From: Bolinopsis microptera
Taxonomy: Eukaryota; Ctenophora; Tentaculata; Lobata; Bolinopsidae
Length of the DNA stretch: 64,000 nt
Direction of reading: 5' to 3'
NCBI RefSeq assembly: GCF_026151205.1
Contig: NC_087078.1
Coordinates: 13,065,118-13,129,117, forward strand
Shown here: positions 27,931 through 39,008 of the stretch, piece after piece
Position numbering within the stretch: the first letter of the stretch is position 1
Layout: each line of letters opens with the position of its first letter
The notes under the pieces: model-generated
Told to the model about the DNA's origin: nothing
The model's input: only the letters and a program-made list of their open reading frames with translations
The model's database searches: none
Translations under genes and position numbers: made by a program

Positions 27931-28389
27931 TAAGTACCTTGTATTCTTTTCAAAGTCAATTAATATGAGATTAAGTTGTACTCTTCATATTGATTTATTC
28001 GATATAAGGGATTGTTCGCTCCCCAATTTTTCACTCAGAGATAATAGTTCTCCCACCAAATGGTAGAAAATTATAGCGACATAATGTGCTCAAAAGGTTA
28101 ATGTAGTAAGTCCATGAGTGAACAGTCCCTAGACTCATATATTCAAATATGTGAATCATATCAAGCTCCAAGATGGACGACAACATTTTGCCTTTTCATC
28201 AGATTTAACTTAACACATCACTAACAGCTTTATAACTCATTCTCTATATCGAGAATCAAACTTTAAATAAAATTCCTTCTTGACGTGTTTTAACAGGTCC
28301 TCTCTTGGCGTCAAATATCAGGGTCGATTTATCTCTCTTCGGTTTACATGTCTTCTATCTCCATCTGCATACAGTTTGGAGTTTGAGAG

Positions 28390-29420
28390 GTGCGTGTGAA
28401 GCAGACTTTCACTAAATGTGGGGTTGTGTTGTGGCACTTCTCTTTTTTCAGCGAGCTCTAGTTAGGGCAGTTGAGGTTTACACTTTACAACGCATAACCT
28501 ACGTAGGTATACGACATTACCCTTGGACATTTTTTTTAAAAGCCTTTTGTGCAGTTTCCTCTTTTTCCGCAGTTAGGCTCTCCTGATCTCCTCGGTACTG
28601 AGATACTGATTCCCTTGGTCATGTCAATCGAATTCAAGAATTTGTACTCCTCCTGCAGAAGACAAAAACCGGCCTGTGCTTCGGTGAGTTGTTTGTTGAG
28701 GCTGTCATTGTCCGTCGACAGTTCTTCCTTGTCCCAGGTTAATTCTTCACCACGTATTGTATAGCCGGCACAGTACGACTCTAAAGAGGCGAAATTGTTT
28801 TTTGAGTTTTCAGTATTGTCCCCCGGAAAGCTTTATATTTTTCAACGGTTAGGTCTCAACCATACTTTATACCGGCCTCCATGGCAACAAAAACCAGACC
28901 GTTCCTCGAAAAGTTGTTTGTTAGGTTTCAGTTCCGCGGACAGTTTTTTCAATTTTGCCATGGTTAGGTTTCTGACCACATCTTTGTAGCCAACCCCATT
29001 CCATGGCACAAAAACAGACCAGACCGTTCCTCGACAAGTTGTTTGTTTGAGGTTTTCATTTTCCGCAACAGTTTTTCCCCTTTGCCATGGTTGAGATTCT
29101 GACCCATATTTTTGGTAGTTGACAACAGTAGGTCTCAACAGCGACGATTTGTTGTTGATCCTTTTTGTCCCTCGGACAGCTTATCTTTTCAACGGTTAGG
29201 TTCGAACCATATAGTTGTAGTCGAGAAGTCGGTTCTTTTCAGGTTTTCATTTTCGGTGGTTATGTTACCTGGAACACTTTGCGTTTGTGATCCTCGGTTT
29301 CACTAATTTATTTTCACAGACTGCATCACGAGAAGGCCGTCTTTATTAAATTTCTTATTCAAATCACTCAAGCACTGTAATATCTTTTTCGTATGCTTGG
29401 TTGGTTTCTGAATTAACGCG
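28390..29420 (-). pseudogene. Coiled-coil coding repeats, frame-damaged
   Basis: On the minus strand, about 38-42-residue units recur with consensus NLTVEKLKKLSAENENLKQ followed by LVEERSG and an aromatic G-Y-K segment. The heptad-like L/K/E pattern predicts a coiled coil. Units begin near 29196, 29090, 28963 and 28849, with weaker ones near 28738 and 28570. Upstream at 29330-29410 the frame reads KKILQCLSDLNKKFNKDG. Frequent frame changes within units mean that either the gene is decaying or the consensus contains indels. I cannot assign a family. Confidence 0.5.
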
Positions 29421-29595
29421 GCTAGGTAACAAAACTAGCAACAATAAACACAGAAATTTCATCAGCCTTCTTGCGTAAATTTGGATTGTTGTGTGTTGAT
29501 AATGATAATATTTTCAATAATAGTTAAATATGTTTAAAATTTGAAACTGCACATCAAAGAAAACAACAATAAAACAGTTCATCGAGGAATGGGAC

Positions 29596-29796
29596 TTAAC
29601 TGAATAAACCATTAACTCGCTGAACCAAACGAAATCTATCCAGCTCAACTTCCTGCAGTCTTCGGTACAAGTCATTTCCTGACTCTGGCGATGTAAATTT
29701 TCCTCTTGTAAAGTCGAAGTAGTATATTAACTGTTCAACCCTTCTTCTGCATTGCACAAGGAAATCATCATGTCGACTTCGCGTTCTACGTCATCT
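29596..29796 (-). CDS. Probable terminal exon of an unknown minus-strand gene
   Basis: A minus-strand frame of about 66 codons without an ATG reads HDDFLVQCRRRVEQLIYYFD, FTRGKFTSPESGNDLYRRLQ, EVELDRFRLVQRVNGLFS and stops at 29596-29598. The amphipathic, well-mixed composition looks like real protein in an otherwise AT-rich area. It lies between the coiled-coil repeats and another coiled-coil segment at 31.3-31.7 kb on the same strand, so it may be an exon of that gene. The family is unrecognised. Confidence 0.4.
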
Positions 29797-31289
29797 ATTA
29801 ATTACATCAGGTTCAGTCAGGTTTGACTGATTACACTGTTTCTAGTTGAAGGAAATCAATAATAACATTTAAACTACATTAAAATTAAAAATCTGTTTCG
29901 TTTAACTTTGGATTTTATTTTAATTCGTTTGATGAAAAGTTGCTCAACATCCTTTTTGAATTTTGTTTTTAATTAAAAGCCTCATTTCGTAATTTGTAAT
30001 TTTGAAGTTTTGTTAAATTTTAAATGTATATTACGTTATGTCTTTATAATATTATTACGTTCATGTCATTAGATAAGTTGCGCGCAGCCACTTAGTTTTC
30101 AATTTGTAAAATACGTACACTATACGAAATCATTGCAAATTACAGCCATGCCATAATTTTTTGTTTTTATCAACAAAACTGTTGCAAATTAAAATATTAT
30201 CATTTGCTAGACAATATTATTAAAAACTTTTAGTGTAAAAATATATTAAAATTTTGGTGCTCATGTAACAAAATAATTTGAATTGTATTTCATTCAAGCA
30301 AAGAAAACAGACATTGTATTGCCAACTAAAGCGCGCCGCGCGATGTTTATATTCTGGACAAAAATTAGACATTCATTCGAAAAAGCGAAAAATTTTATTA
30401 AGGAGCTACTTAATTTCCCCTAAACTGTTACTATGTGTAACTATCGCCCTAGGTGACCGGTTTGATCCGGTTTGGATCCGGTTTCGATCCTCTGTAACCC
30501 AGTATACCAAGAATTGTGATTCGGGGTCGAAAATTCAAACCAAGTCTCAGATTTCAAAATTCTTTTTCCAAAACCGCTACATATTCAAAAAAAAACATAT
30601 AAGCTATATAGTTGACTGTATCTTTAAGAATGAATAAAATAGCAGCGTTGGTGGACTTTTTCATGAGGACATTCATAAAGTTTTGACTTGAATATTAATA
30701 TTATGCAGTGGCCCGCTTCATTTAAAGCTTATATAAAAACGTGAGGAACCAAAATAAAATAGGATATGAATAAGATAATGTATTGAAAATTGAATGAAGG
30801 TTTTTTAACTAAAAGTTTACTTGATGTTAGTCTCAGAAGTCAAAATCCCAGAATCATCTGGATTAGGAACAATCGAATCGGCTGCATATTTTCTTCGTAA
30901 TTCCGTGCTTAAAATCGAATTGTTCGGTGGTTCGGTAAAAAGAGATCATAACACTGAGCTTGGTCCTTCGGCATGCATATCATAGTTCGGTACGTAAGAC
31001 TACAATCACAATTAACAAGAGAATGGCCTGAAAACCCATTAATTTCAGTAACTTTAAAAGTAGAACTTATAATCTTATTAAAAACCATACAAATAACTGA
31101 AATTAAAGTATCTGACCTACTATCGTTAACAAACAAATTGTTCCTATGCACATCATGCAACTAGCTTTTTAATGCTTGAGCCACCACAATTTTAAATCCA
31201 AAACTGATTACATATCAATTCATAATTTCTTACACAGAAAATAAAACAAGTCTAATCTTTCCCCTTTCACAAGGTCGACCTCAGAATCG

Positions 31290-31720
31290 CTCGAATTCCA
31301 TTTAAGTCCGTAATTTATTTTAACAGTAGTCCGATTTAGTGTTCAACAACACGTCCTTCTACTTTTGAAATTTTTCTCTTGGAGAATTTTTTCTTATTCT
31401 ACTCCTTTTTGTTTCTCTTCCCATTCATTGTTGGTTCTTCCCCTGCTCATGGTAAGGTTGACCTGTTCTTGTAGGTGTTCGCTGTTCTTCGGCAACCAGC
31501 TCATTCAATTGTACAATATTGTGACTTGAACTAGCTTTTCAGCATCTTTATTCCACATTTCTTGTTTCGAGTGTTTCAACTCTTTCCCCCAAAACGGCTA
31601 TTTGTCATCTCATCTTCAAGAGCTTGTTTGATTTCCTCTTCTTTTGCAAGAGTAGGGATTGCAGGTTCAATGTATTTCTGGTCCTCTACCAGAAACGTGG
31701 CTTGCTGTTAAGAATTTGTT
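31290..31720 (-). pseudogene. Second coiled-coil coding segment, frame-damaged
   Basis: The minus strand reads in pieces FLVEDQKYIEPAIPTLAKEE, EIKQALEDEMTN, GERVETLETRN, NIVQLNELVAEEQRT and so on, with frame changes between pieces. The Glu/Leu-rich heptad character resembles the region at 28.4-29.4 kb, suggesting one long coiled-coil gene transcribed leftward, now broken or poorly sequenced. Confidence 0.45.
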
Positions 31721-32862
31721 AGTATTAGTTAGCACTTGAGATATCTTTTTCTGAATGGAAAAGCCTCGAATACAGCATGAACTTTTAACGAGATCAATTA
31801 CCGATTTATTTGAATATAACATTCATTGAAAGCGGATAGCTTCATTTAAAACAACAAACAAACCGTGGACCCAAGATTCCTGCATTTTCTTATCTGAATT
31901 TCTGTTCATTTTGAAGCGGTGTTACAGATTGAGTCTTTCTGACAAGTTTCTGATTTTCAACCTTTTCTTGCTTGTCAGATTATGAATCCTGTAAGATTGT
32001 TAATAAGTTTAAACATCTCTTCTAACTACATTTGCTTTATCTTATATGAGACAAAAACCGACAGGAACAACCTAAAAGTACAAGGTTACGGCAAGTGAGG
32101 AGAAAATTTGGATGAATACTTAATTGGCAGGACGCAACGTATATGTATGAATGTGGAAAAGTGTACTAATCCCTATACAGCTCTTCATCAAAAAATAATC
32201 AAAAAACCGCCTTCACAAATCGGTTAACAGCATAAATGTCTTTGTGGTTTTTAAACAAAAAAATCACTTCAAGCGTTCAAGCACCACGGCCCAAAAAACT
32301 AATAATGAAGTTGATGTCAAAAAACAATAAAGATTGAAAAATAAGGCCGAAAGGCTTAAATCCTTACTTACAATATCACTAAATGCTTGTGTCCTGTATA
32401 GTCGACCCATTACAATAACTTTAATGTCAGACACTGTAGATAATCTATTAAAAACTTTGTGTTTTCCTGAATTTCCAAACGAAACGATAGGCGGACGGAC
32501 TATAAGGAATTTCGAAAAAAACGAAAAAGAACTGAGGTTTTACGCGTGTGAGGGAAGCTTTTATTTATGGCGCCCTGGTCTGTTGCCATGGAGAACGCGT
32601 GCGCGCGTGTTCTCATGCATGTGACGAGTCACTTCCTGCCTTTGGGCTTGATAGTTGATCGATCCTCAACGGTTACCTTATCTTGCATTCGCATTAATTA
32701 TCCGTGAAAGTGTTCGAGGGCCATAGCTCAATTCAATAGTTTGCTAGTTAAGATATTAGCTCTAAATTCCCACCAAACTTTACAGCGTTTACTGTTCACA
32801 GTATTCACTGTTCCGTCTTCACTTATCATTACGATTAAGCACACTGATAACAAATTTGTGCT

Positions 32863-33010
32863 ATGATAAGGACTCTTATCCTAGTTCCATTACTTCTGAC
32901 CACAAATCATTGTTTTGTTCTATCTAACACTGAACTCGATAATAGGTCCGCTGGACATAGACCTCCCGTCAAAATTTGGAACTTTTGGTTGAGGAAAACC
33001 CATGTCAGCT
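32863..33010 (+). CDS. Possible signal-peptide exon of an unknown small secreted protein
   Basis: The ATG at 32863 opens MIRTLILVPLLLTTNHCFVL, a good secretion signal, then LSNTELDNRSAGHRPP. The frame enters an inverted-repeat element at 33021, so the natural exon must end before that. A short frame at 34890-35032 (PCPELQGFRYGKDGKNYPRR, then CPINHEYKCIT and a stop) could be a later exon, but no phase-consistent join is established. Evidence is compositional only. Confidence 0.25.
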
Positions 33011-33020
33011 TATTATATAC

Positions 33021-33929
33021 CTTATCGGACCTTATTTGGACGGACTTACTTTGAACGCTGAGGCCCTAGCGTTCATCTTAATTGTCCGTTCAAATAAAGT
33101 CCGTTCAATTAATGTCCATCCAAGTTAAATCCAGTGTGAAATTTTTCAAAACTTTTTCCATTTCGGAACTTTTTTGTTCCAGAATATGACAATATTGAAA
33201 ACTTCAATTGTGCCGTAAGATAACGACGGAAAGGTTCTCATTGTCTGTCCGAGCACCAGAAAACTCTACTATATATGATTGTTTTCAGGGTCACTTGGCG
33301 GAAAAAAGTCAACGAAATTATGGCCACTCAACAACATAGTATCATGAACTAGTCCCCCCAACATTGACAAAACCTTGTTCCAGCCTCTAGATATTACGGT
33401 AAATCGTGCATGCCAAGACTATTGTTCACGACGTTGTTTATAGCTCATATTAACTCAGGGGCGGTAATGAAACAGTGCTAGGAAACTCTACGTGATTTAA
33501 GGTTAACCTTAATTTGTCTAAGATATAACCACTTCCACGCCGAATGGCTTTGTAAAAGTTACACACAGAAATGCAGACCGGGGTAGTTTGATAAAAAACG
33601 GTTTCCATAAAGCTAGAAATCACTGATGTCTTGAAGCATGAACTAATCATGCACGAAAACCCATTTGATGAAGATGAATATGTGATAATTAAAAACTTTG
33701 TTTGTACACATATTATAACATATTTACTGCTTCTTAAATGACTGCGTTTCTTAACTTACTGAATAAACAATGGATTTAAAAATCATTTGCTAAAAAAAAA
33801 AAACATTCAAAAAAATTGAAAAAAATTCGGATTTTTGATGGTTTTGAATGCCTCCGAGCGTTCATGTTAATGTCCGTTCATAATTATGTCCGTTCATGTA
33901 ATTTCCGTCCCAAATAAAGGTCCGAGAAG
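33021..33929. mobile_element. 0.9-kb inverted-repeat element
   Basis: The left end CTTATCGGACCTTATTTGGA and right end AAATAAAGGTCCGAGAAG are imperfect inverted repeats. Subterminal TCCGTTCA-type motifs recur (TGTCCGTTCAAATAAAGTCC and CGTTCATGTTAATGTCCGTT). The interior shows no transposase, so it is a non-autonomous DNA element. Confidence 0.65.
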
Positions 33930-34009
33930 TATTTGAAAAATGGTGAATGTCAAGTTTCTCAAATTTGTTGCTCCCCAGTACCTCAATCTGACTTGGCCGG
34001 ATGGTGATT

Positions 34010-34335
34010 AATCCACTCCGACGTCGAATTTTGTCACAACGTTCTCTAGGTGGCCCTGAATAGCTGAATGGGCTGTAGGACTATTTCCTTCTTGCGGTGA
34101 CAAAATCGCCAGGTAGACTACTAGAAGCGGCCGCCCCTGATAGATCTCACAACATGAGGACTGAAGAGTAGGTGGGACTGTAGCGGTGGACGGTAGGCCG
34201 GTGAAGGTCGGAAGTAGACTAGAAGAGCGGTGCCCTCCCTTATAAAATATTAACAAAGACTCAAGAGCCGGGTACCCTCCTATAAACATAGACTCTATAG
34301 CGGTTTGAAAATTTGAAGATTGAACACCCAACGAA
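34010..34335. repeat. Left arm of a 34/35-kb inverted repeat
   Basis: Its reverse complement matches 35045-35460: CCGCTCTAGAGTCC-like motifs, GACCTTCACCG, CTACCTGGCGATT and GGAGGGTACC occur in the same order. Identity is moderate with many small indels. About 700 bp of non-repeated sequence separates the arms. Confidence 0.65.
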
Positions 34336-35044
34336 GCTAAGTTATACCTGTAACTCGTGATTGATTATGATCATGACATTCAAGGATGATAATTTATTAA
34401 AGAAGTCATGGAGTTAATGAACATTTTCATTTACTTATTATACATATATCATTTAACTAATAAATATAAGTGATAACTTAATAATTTAAGGATTATCGTC
34501 GGTCTCCAACGTCTTCCAAATGATTGAAATATTCCCCTGCTACTCAAAATGGTAAAACGTTCTTCGTTATTTTAGTGAACTGTTCGTACAATGTGATTAC
34601 GCTAAAGCAGGAGTACCGAACAAGTTCGTGCAGATCAATTAGAAATGAGGATCGCATCGCGTACGCTTTAGCGCCTACTAAGGATATCACATGTTCATCA
34701 ATCTGGTGACGGACTGATTCAATCAGATCCCATCGCAGAGCGAAATCTTGTAGGATTCGAAGGTATGGTATAAATATCCACGGAGTAATCCAGTTTTCGT
34801 ATATCAAATTCGATTTCCAACTCCACATCTACAACTACCTCAATATCAAAGTGATAACAGTCTTTCACCTCCTTAGAAGCCCATCATCATCCGGCGACGA
34901 ACAGCCGGCAACCATCAAACCTTGTCCTGAGCTGCAAGGATTTCGCTACGGAAAGGATGGAAAAAACTACCCAAGACGCCGTCAAGCTTGGCGATGGTGT
35001 CCAATCAATCACGAGTACAAATGTATAACATAGCATTCTATCGT

Positions 35045-35460
35045 TGAGTGTTCAAATCTTCAATTTCAACCGCAATAGAGTCTCATGTTATAGGAGGGTA
35101 CCGCATTCGTTGCTTGTTCAATCTCAAATTTTTCAACCGAAATAGAGTCCTCAGTAATAGAGGGTTACCGCTCTAGAGTCCCCATGTTATATCTATATAA
35201 GGGAGGGCCGCTCTACAAGTCCTACTTCCAGACCTTCACCGCCTACAGTCCACCGCTCAACAGTCCACCGCTCTACAGTCCCGCATTTTAGGATCGTACC
35301 GCTCTAAGAAAGTCCTCATGTTTGTTGAGATCTATAAGGGCGGCCCGGCTCTAGAGTCCTACCCTGGCGATTATGACAAACCGGCGCTACAGTCCTAACT
35401 TCCGACCTTCACCGACCTACATTCCTACGCTCCAACAAGTCCCACCGCTCAAAGTCCTGC
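35045..35460. repeat. Right arm of the 34/35-kb inverted repeat, with short internal tandem motif
   Basis: Contains repeated CCGCTCTACAGTCC-type motifs at 10-20 bp spacing besides the overall inverted match to 34010-34335. Confidence 0.65.
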
Positions 35461-35580
35461 TCCCGCTGAATGACTATTCGAAACCCAAACCCCACTAATT
35501 CTGATCCCCAACCCTAACACTTAATCCAATCCCTAACAAAGCATATGCTGGAACCCAAACGAGAAATAAGATCACTTCCT

Positions 35581-37230
35581 TACGGGTAAACCGCCCTAGA
35601 AATGTCACCCCCACCCCTAAACGGCCACACTTGAATGATTTGATCCCATCTTCTTAGAAAGTATTTACCTAATCATTTGTAACTCCTAAACATAAAAAAA
35701 TGTCATTCAGACCCTGCACAACCTAAATTGAATCTAAATGATGCCATAAGGGCATTTTTTTCAATTTTGTTACGAATTTTTTACTTTTGAAAATAGCGCA
35801 CAATTTATAACTCTGGAATTCATTAATATTAACTCGGATTTTGTCTAAATAGTGATATTTACATATTTTAGCAGCCTATTTTTAGTTATACAGTACTCAA
35901 TATTACTACCCTCCCCTAAAATGTCAACTGGCCGCCCCCTAAAATGTCATTTTATCAGATTCTGGGCTTTGAGACTACAGGCACCAAAAAATGGAGGTAA
36001 CCAGCCTATTAAAAACATCATATTACATTCTAATGGTAATATTGGAAAGCTATGGCAGCTCAAATGAATAGTTTTACTTTAAATTAATCGCAATAAAACA
36101 TCCCTAAAAAAATGACTAATTATCCCCCCTAATATTCATTTTAACCTGATCAAATTAATCACTTTTCCTAAATGCAATGCTACTCACATAGCGTTAATAG
36201 TTGATGGTTAATAATTAACAAGTGCCAAACAAGAGCTATTATTGCACACCATGTGAATAAAATACAAATTTGAGGACATTTTAGGGGAGCAAAAAAATGT
36301 AACCTTTAGGGGGCAAATCCTAGGTTTAAACCATAACTAGTACCAAAAAACCTAGTTTTTGACATTCATTTTGCTAAAAAGCAGTTCAAATCTAGTCCTA
36401 TAAGAAGGGTCAGATCGATTTAACTGGGTACTTGGGTTGGCTTAGTTAACCTAAAGGTCACTAAAATTGCCAAAATGCAGGATGATGTTAAAAATCCCAA
36501 AAAAATGCAATAAAACATGCAATTTGCACTAGGTTAAAATCACCTTGAATCCATTTCTTTTGTGCCAATTGTTAGTTTACAACTAATAATCTAACTACAG
36601 GTGTAAAATATGTTGACTAGTTACTGTTTTGCCGTAAAAAAAAAAGTTATCTGGTATTCAAAAAAAAGTCCCCAAAATGTCACAAACGTAAATTGACTCT
36701 AAATTCCACCAATTTTTTTCAACAGAGAGAGAAATTCTGGTCGACAACCTCTCCAGAAATAGGTTATATTTGTCCAGAAGTGTTAAAATTAATAATGAGC
36801 AACATTCTGAGTGCTACACAACTGTTTTAGCTGACGTTTTAGGGGTGGTCACGTGACATTTAAGGGGTGATAACGGTTTTGAGGTACTTTTCCTTGGTGA
36901 TGAATGTTTTCAAGTAGCTTAATGGTTTTAATGAAGACAAAACAAATAGTACTAGTGGACAAAATATAAATCAGGGCCTCCTGTAACATTTTGTAAATTA
37001 TACACATATGGAGTAGACATTTTAGAGGGGTGGTGTTTTTAAAAGTGATCCATTTCCACACAAAAAAATTGTACCTGATTTTATTTTTCAAATTTCAAAT
37101 CTTCCTGGCATCTAGAAAAAGGTTTTAAATATTCTTCCGAGACACATCAGAACCCTGTAAATTTTAGCCCTAACTAACTCGGCAATCTGGCCAAAAAAAC
37201 AGGTGACTTTTTAGGGCGGCTTACCCCGTA
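35581..37230. mobile_element. 1.65-kb inverted-repeat element with internal CCCCTAAAATGTCA motifs
   Basis: The ends TACGGGTAAACCGCCCTAGA and its right counterpart (reverse complement TACGGGGTAAGCCGCCCTAA) are imperfect inverted repeats. The motif CCCCTAAAATGTCA and variants recurs in both orientations near 35610, 35915, 35935, 36280, 36838, 36862 and 37020. No transposase frame is seen. Confidence 0.7.
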
Positions 37231-39008
37231 TAATGTGAAGACGCCTGCCACAATATTTGGCAGCTCCTGCTAAAACAATTAAAAATACAAACCTTTCTAT
37301 CACTTATATGTTTTAAGGGACCATACACCAAAACCTTTTAGCAGACCCGGGATTGACTTCCATATAATGAAATGTATAATTACAACTGTAAGATTTGGAG
37401 GCATCGAAAAAATTTTTTTGAGAGTTCGCACATTCGAAAAAAAAATTATTTTCTTTTTTCGAAAGTTTTGGAAATTTTTGAGAAGTCTGGTCACTGTGAT
37501 ACCGATATTTCATCATTTAAACTTTTTGGCTGATTTTTTAACTGAACATTATTTACAATGCGTACAAGAGCCCTTTAAAGGATTTTATAATTAAAGAATA
37601 GATGACGAAGTTACAGACCCAACAAGGTCGAGAGAAGCAAAATTGAAATTTTTGTAAAAATCAAAGTTGTAATATATTTTACCCATTCACCCAGGTCATA
37701 AGATATCGCTCCACAAATTCTTGTGAGTGTAGCTGATGATCATAACCAACTTTTGTGGTACAGGGGATTTCTCTCAATTTTTGAGTTTTAAGGTATGAAA
37801 TGGGGCCTCAAACGATTAGTAAAATTCATCGTAAATAAAGCCAAACATGGCAGATTTAAGGCTTTAAAAATGCCTATAACTCCAAAAAAGCATCATTTTT
37901 TTTTTGAAATAAATTTTTTACAGGAATCGTAAATCAGCTTGAGAACAATCTTTTAGTACCAAATAGGTTATTCTAGAAGTCTTACTAACTTCTAGATGGT
38001 TGATTTTATTTTTTCCGGGGTTTTTTCCCGAAAGTATACCTCAATCCCTACCAATAGTGATTGGTAGTGATTCAGTCCGTTAGGGATTCAGTCATGTAGT
38101 GATTCGGTCCGTTCACCACGCTGATTCGTGGAAGCAGTTACAACAGGATTCTGAGCCGTTGCAGTATATAATTAAATGAAGTGTGGTAATTAGATTTTAC
38201 CACTTTGTTTAAATCAACATTAGGTACTCTAGATTCCAGTGTAGCGGTCTATGTAAATATCCAGCTATGAAAAACCGTATTTTTGCTCATTAAAATGAGT
38301 TAATCGATACTACGCTCATTGTAAATTATTTAAAGTTAAATTTTCAAGATTGTGCTATGCCACTTCCTTTGAACCCGGTTTTCTCAGACATTTTACTTCC
38401 CAGACATTTCTCATTTCTGAGAAGCTGTCAACCTGGTAGAGAGCATACTCGCAGCTCTATAAAATAGCTTTTGATAAAACGTCTCGAACTGCGAGTTTAG
38501 GCTAAAGTAACGACTATATTGCCCACGAAGATTCTGCAAATTTGATTTATCTTCATGAATTTAATGATATAGGAAACTCTTAATCTTTCAAGCGTAATTA
38601 TGACTTTAAAGTTTAAATCTAATGACTGAAAGTGCATAATCATTAATCAGCAATGAAATCTTACGAAATACAGCAATATTCTTGATATTTAAGTTTGATG
38701 AAGATATAATGATATAACTCCAATTAGTCTTCGAGAATTAAATGATATATTATGGGGACTGTCGCACTGCAGCATGATGAACATACTTAATATACATACC
38801 AAGAAATTCATCCGGTTGGTTACCTGTATTGCACAATCACAGCTGGTATTTTATAAAAGTGATGACAAGTGAAGAGGTTTGAAGGAATTTAAAGAAGACC
38901 ACAGCTCTGTGGAGTTTAATCGTGGTTTCCCTGTTAGAGCATTCGATTTTAATTAACCAAAGTTAACGTTTGACTGTCGCTACATTCCCAACACTGTTCT
39001 GTCCACAG
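37231..39008. other. Upstream of first recognised ETFDH exon; no gene recognised
   Basis: AT-rich. I looked here for the N-terminal FAD-binding exons of ETFDH (Gly-rich GAGPAG) and did not find them. No other coding segment is evident. Confidence 0.5.

Noticed and set aside
36849-37516. Several 60-80 codon frames at 36.8-37.6 kb
   Set aside because: AT-rich low-complexity frames on both strands within or beside an inverted-repeat element; no family motif.
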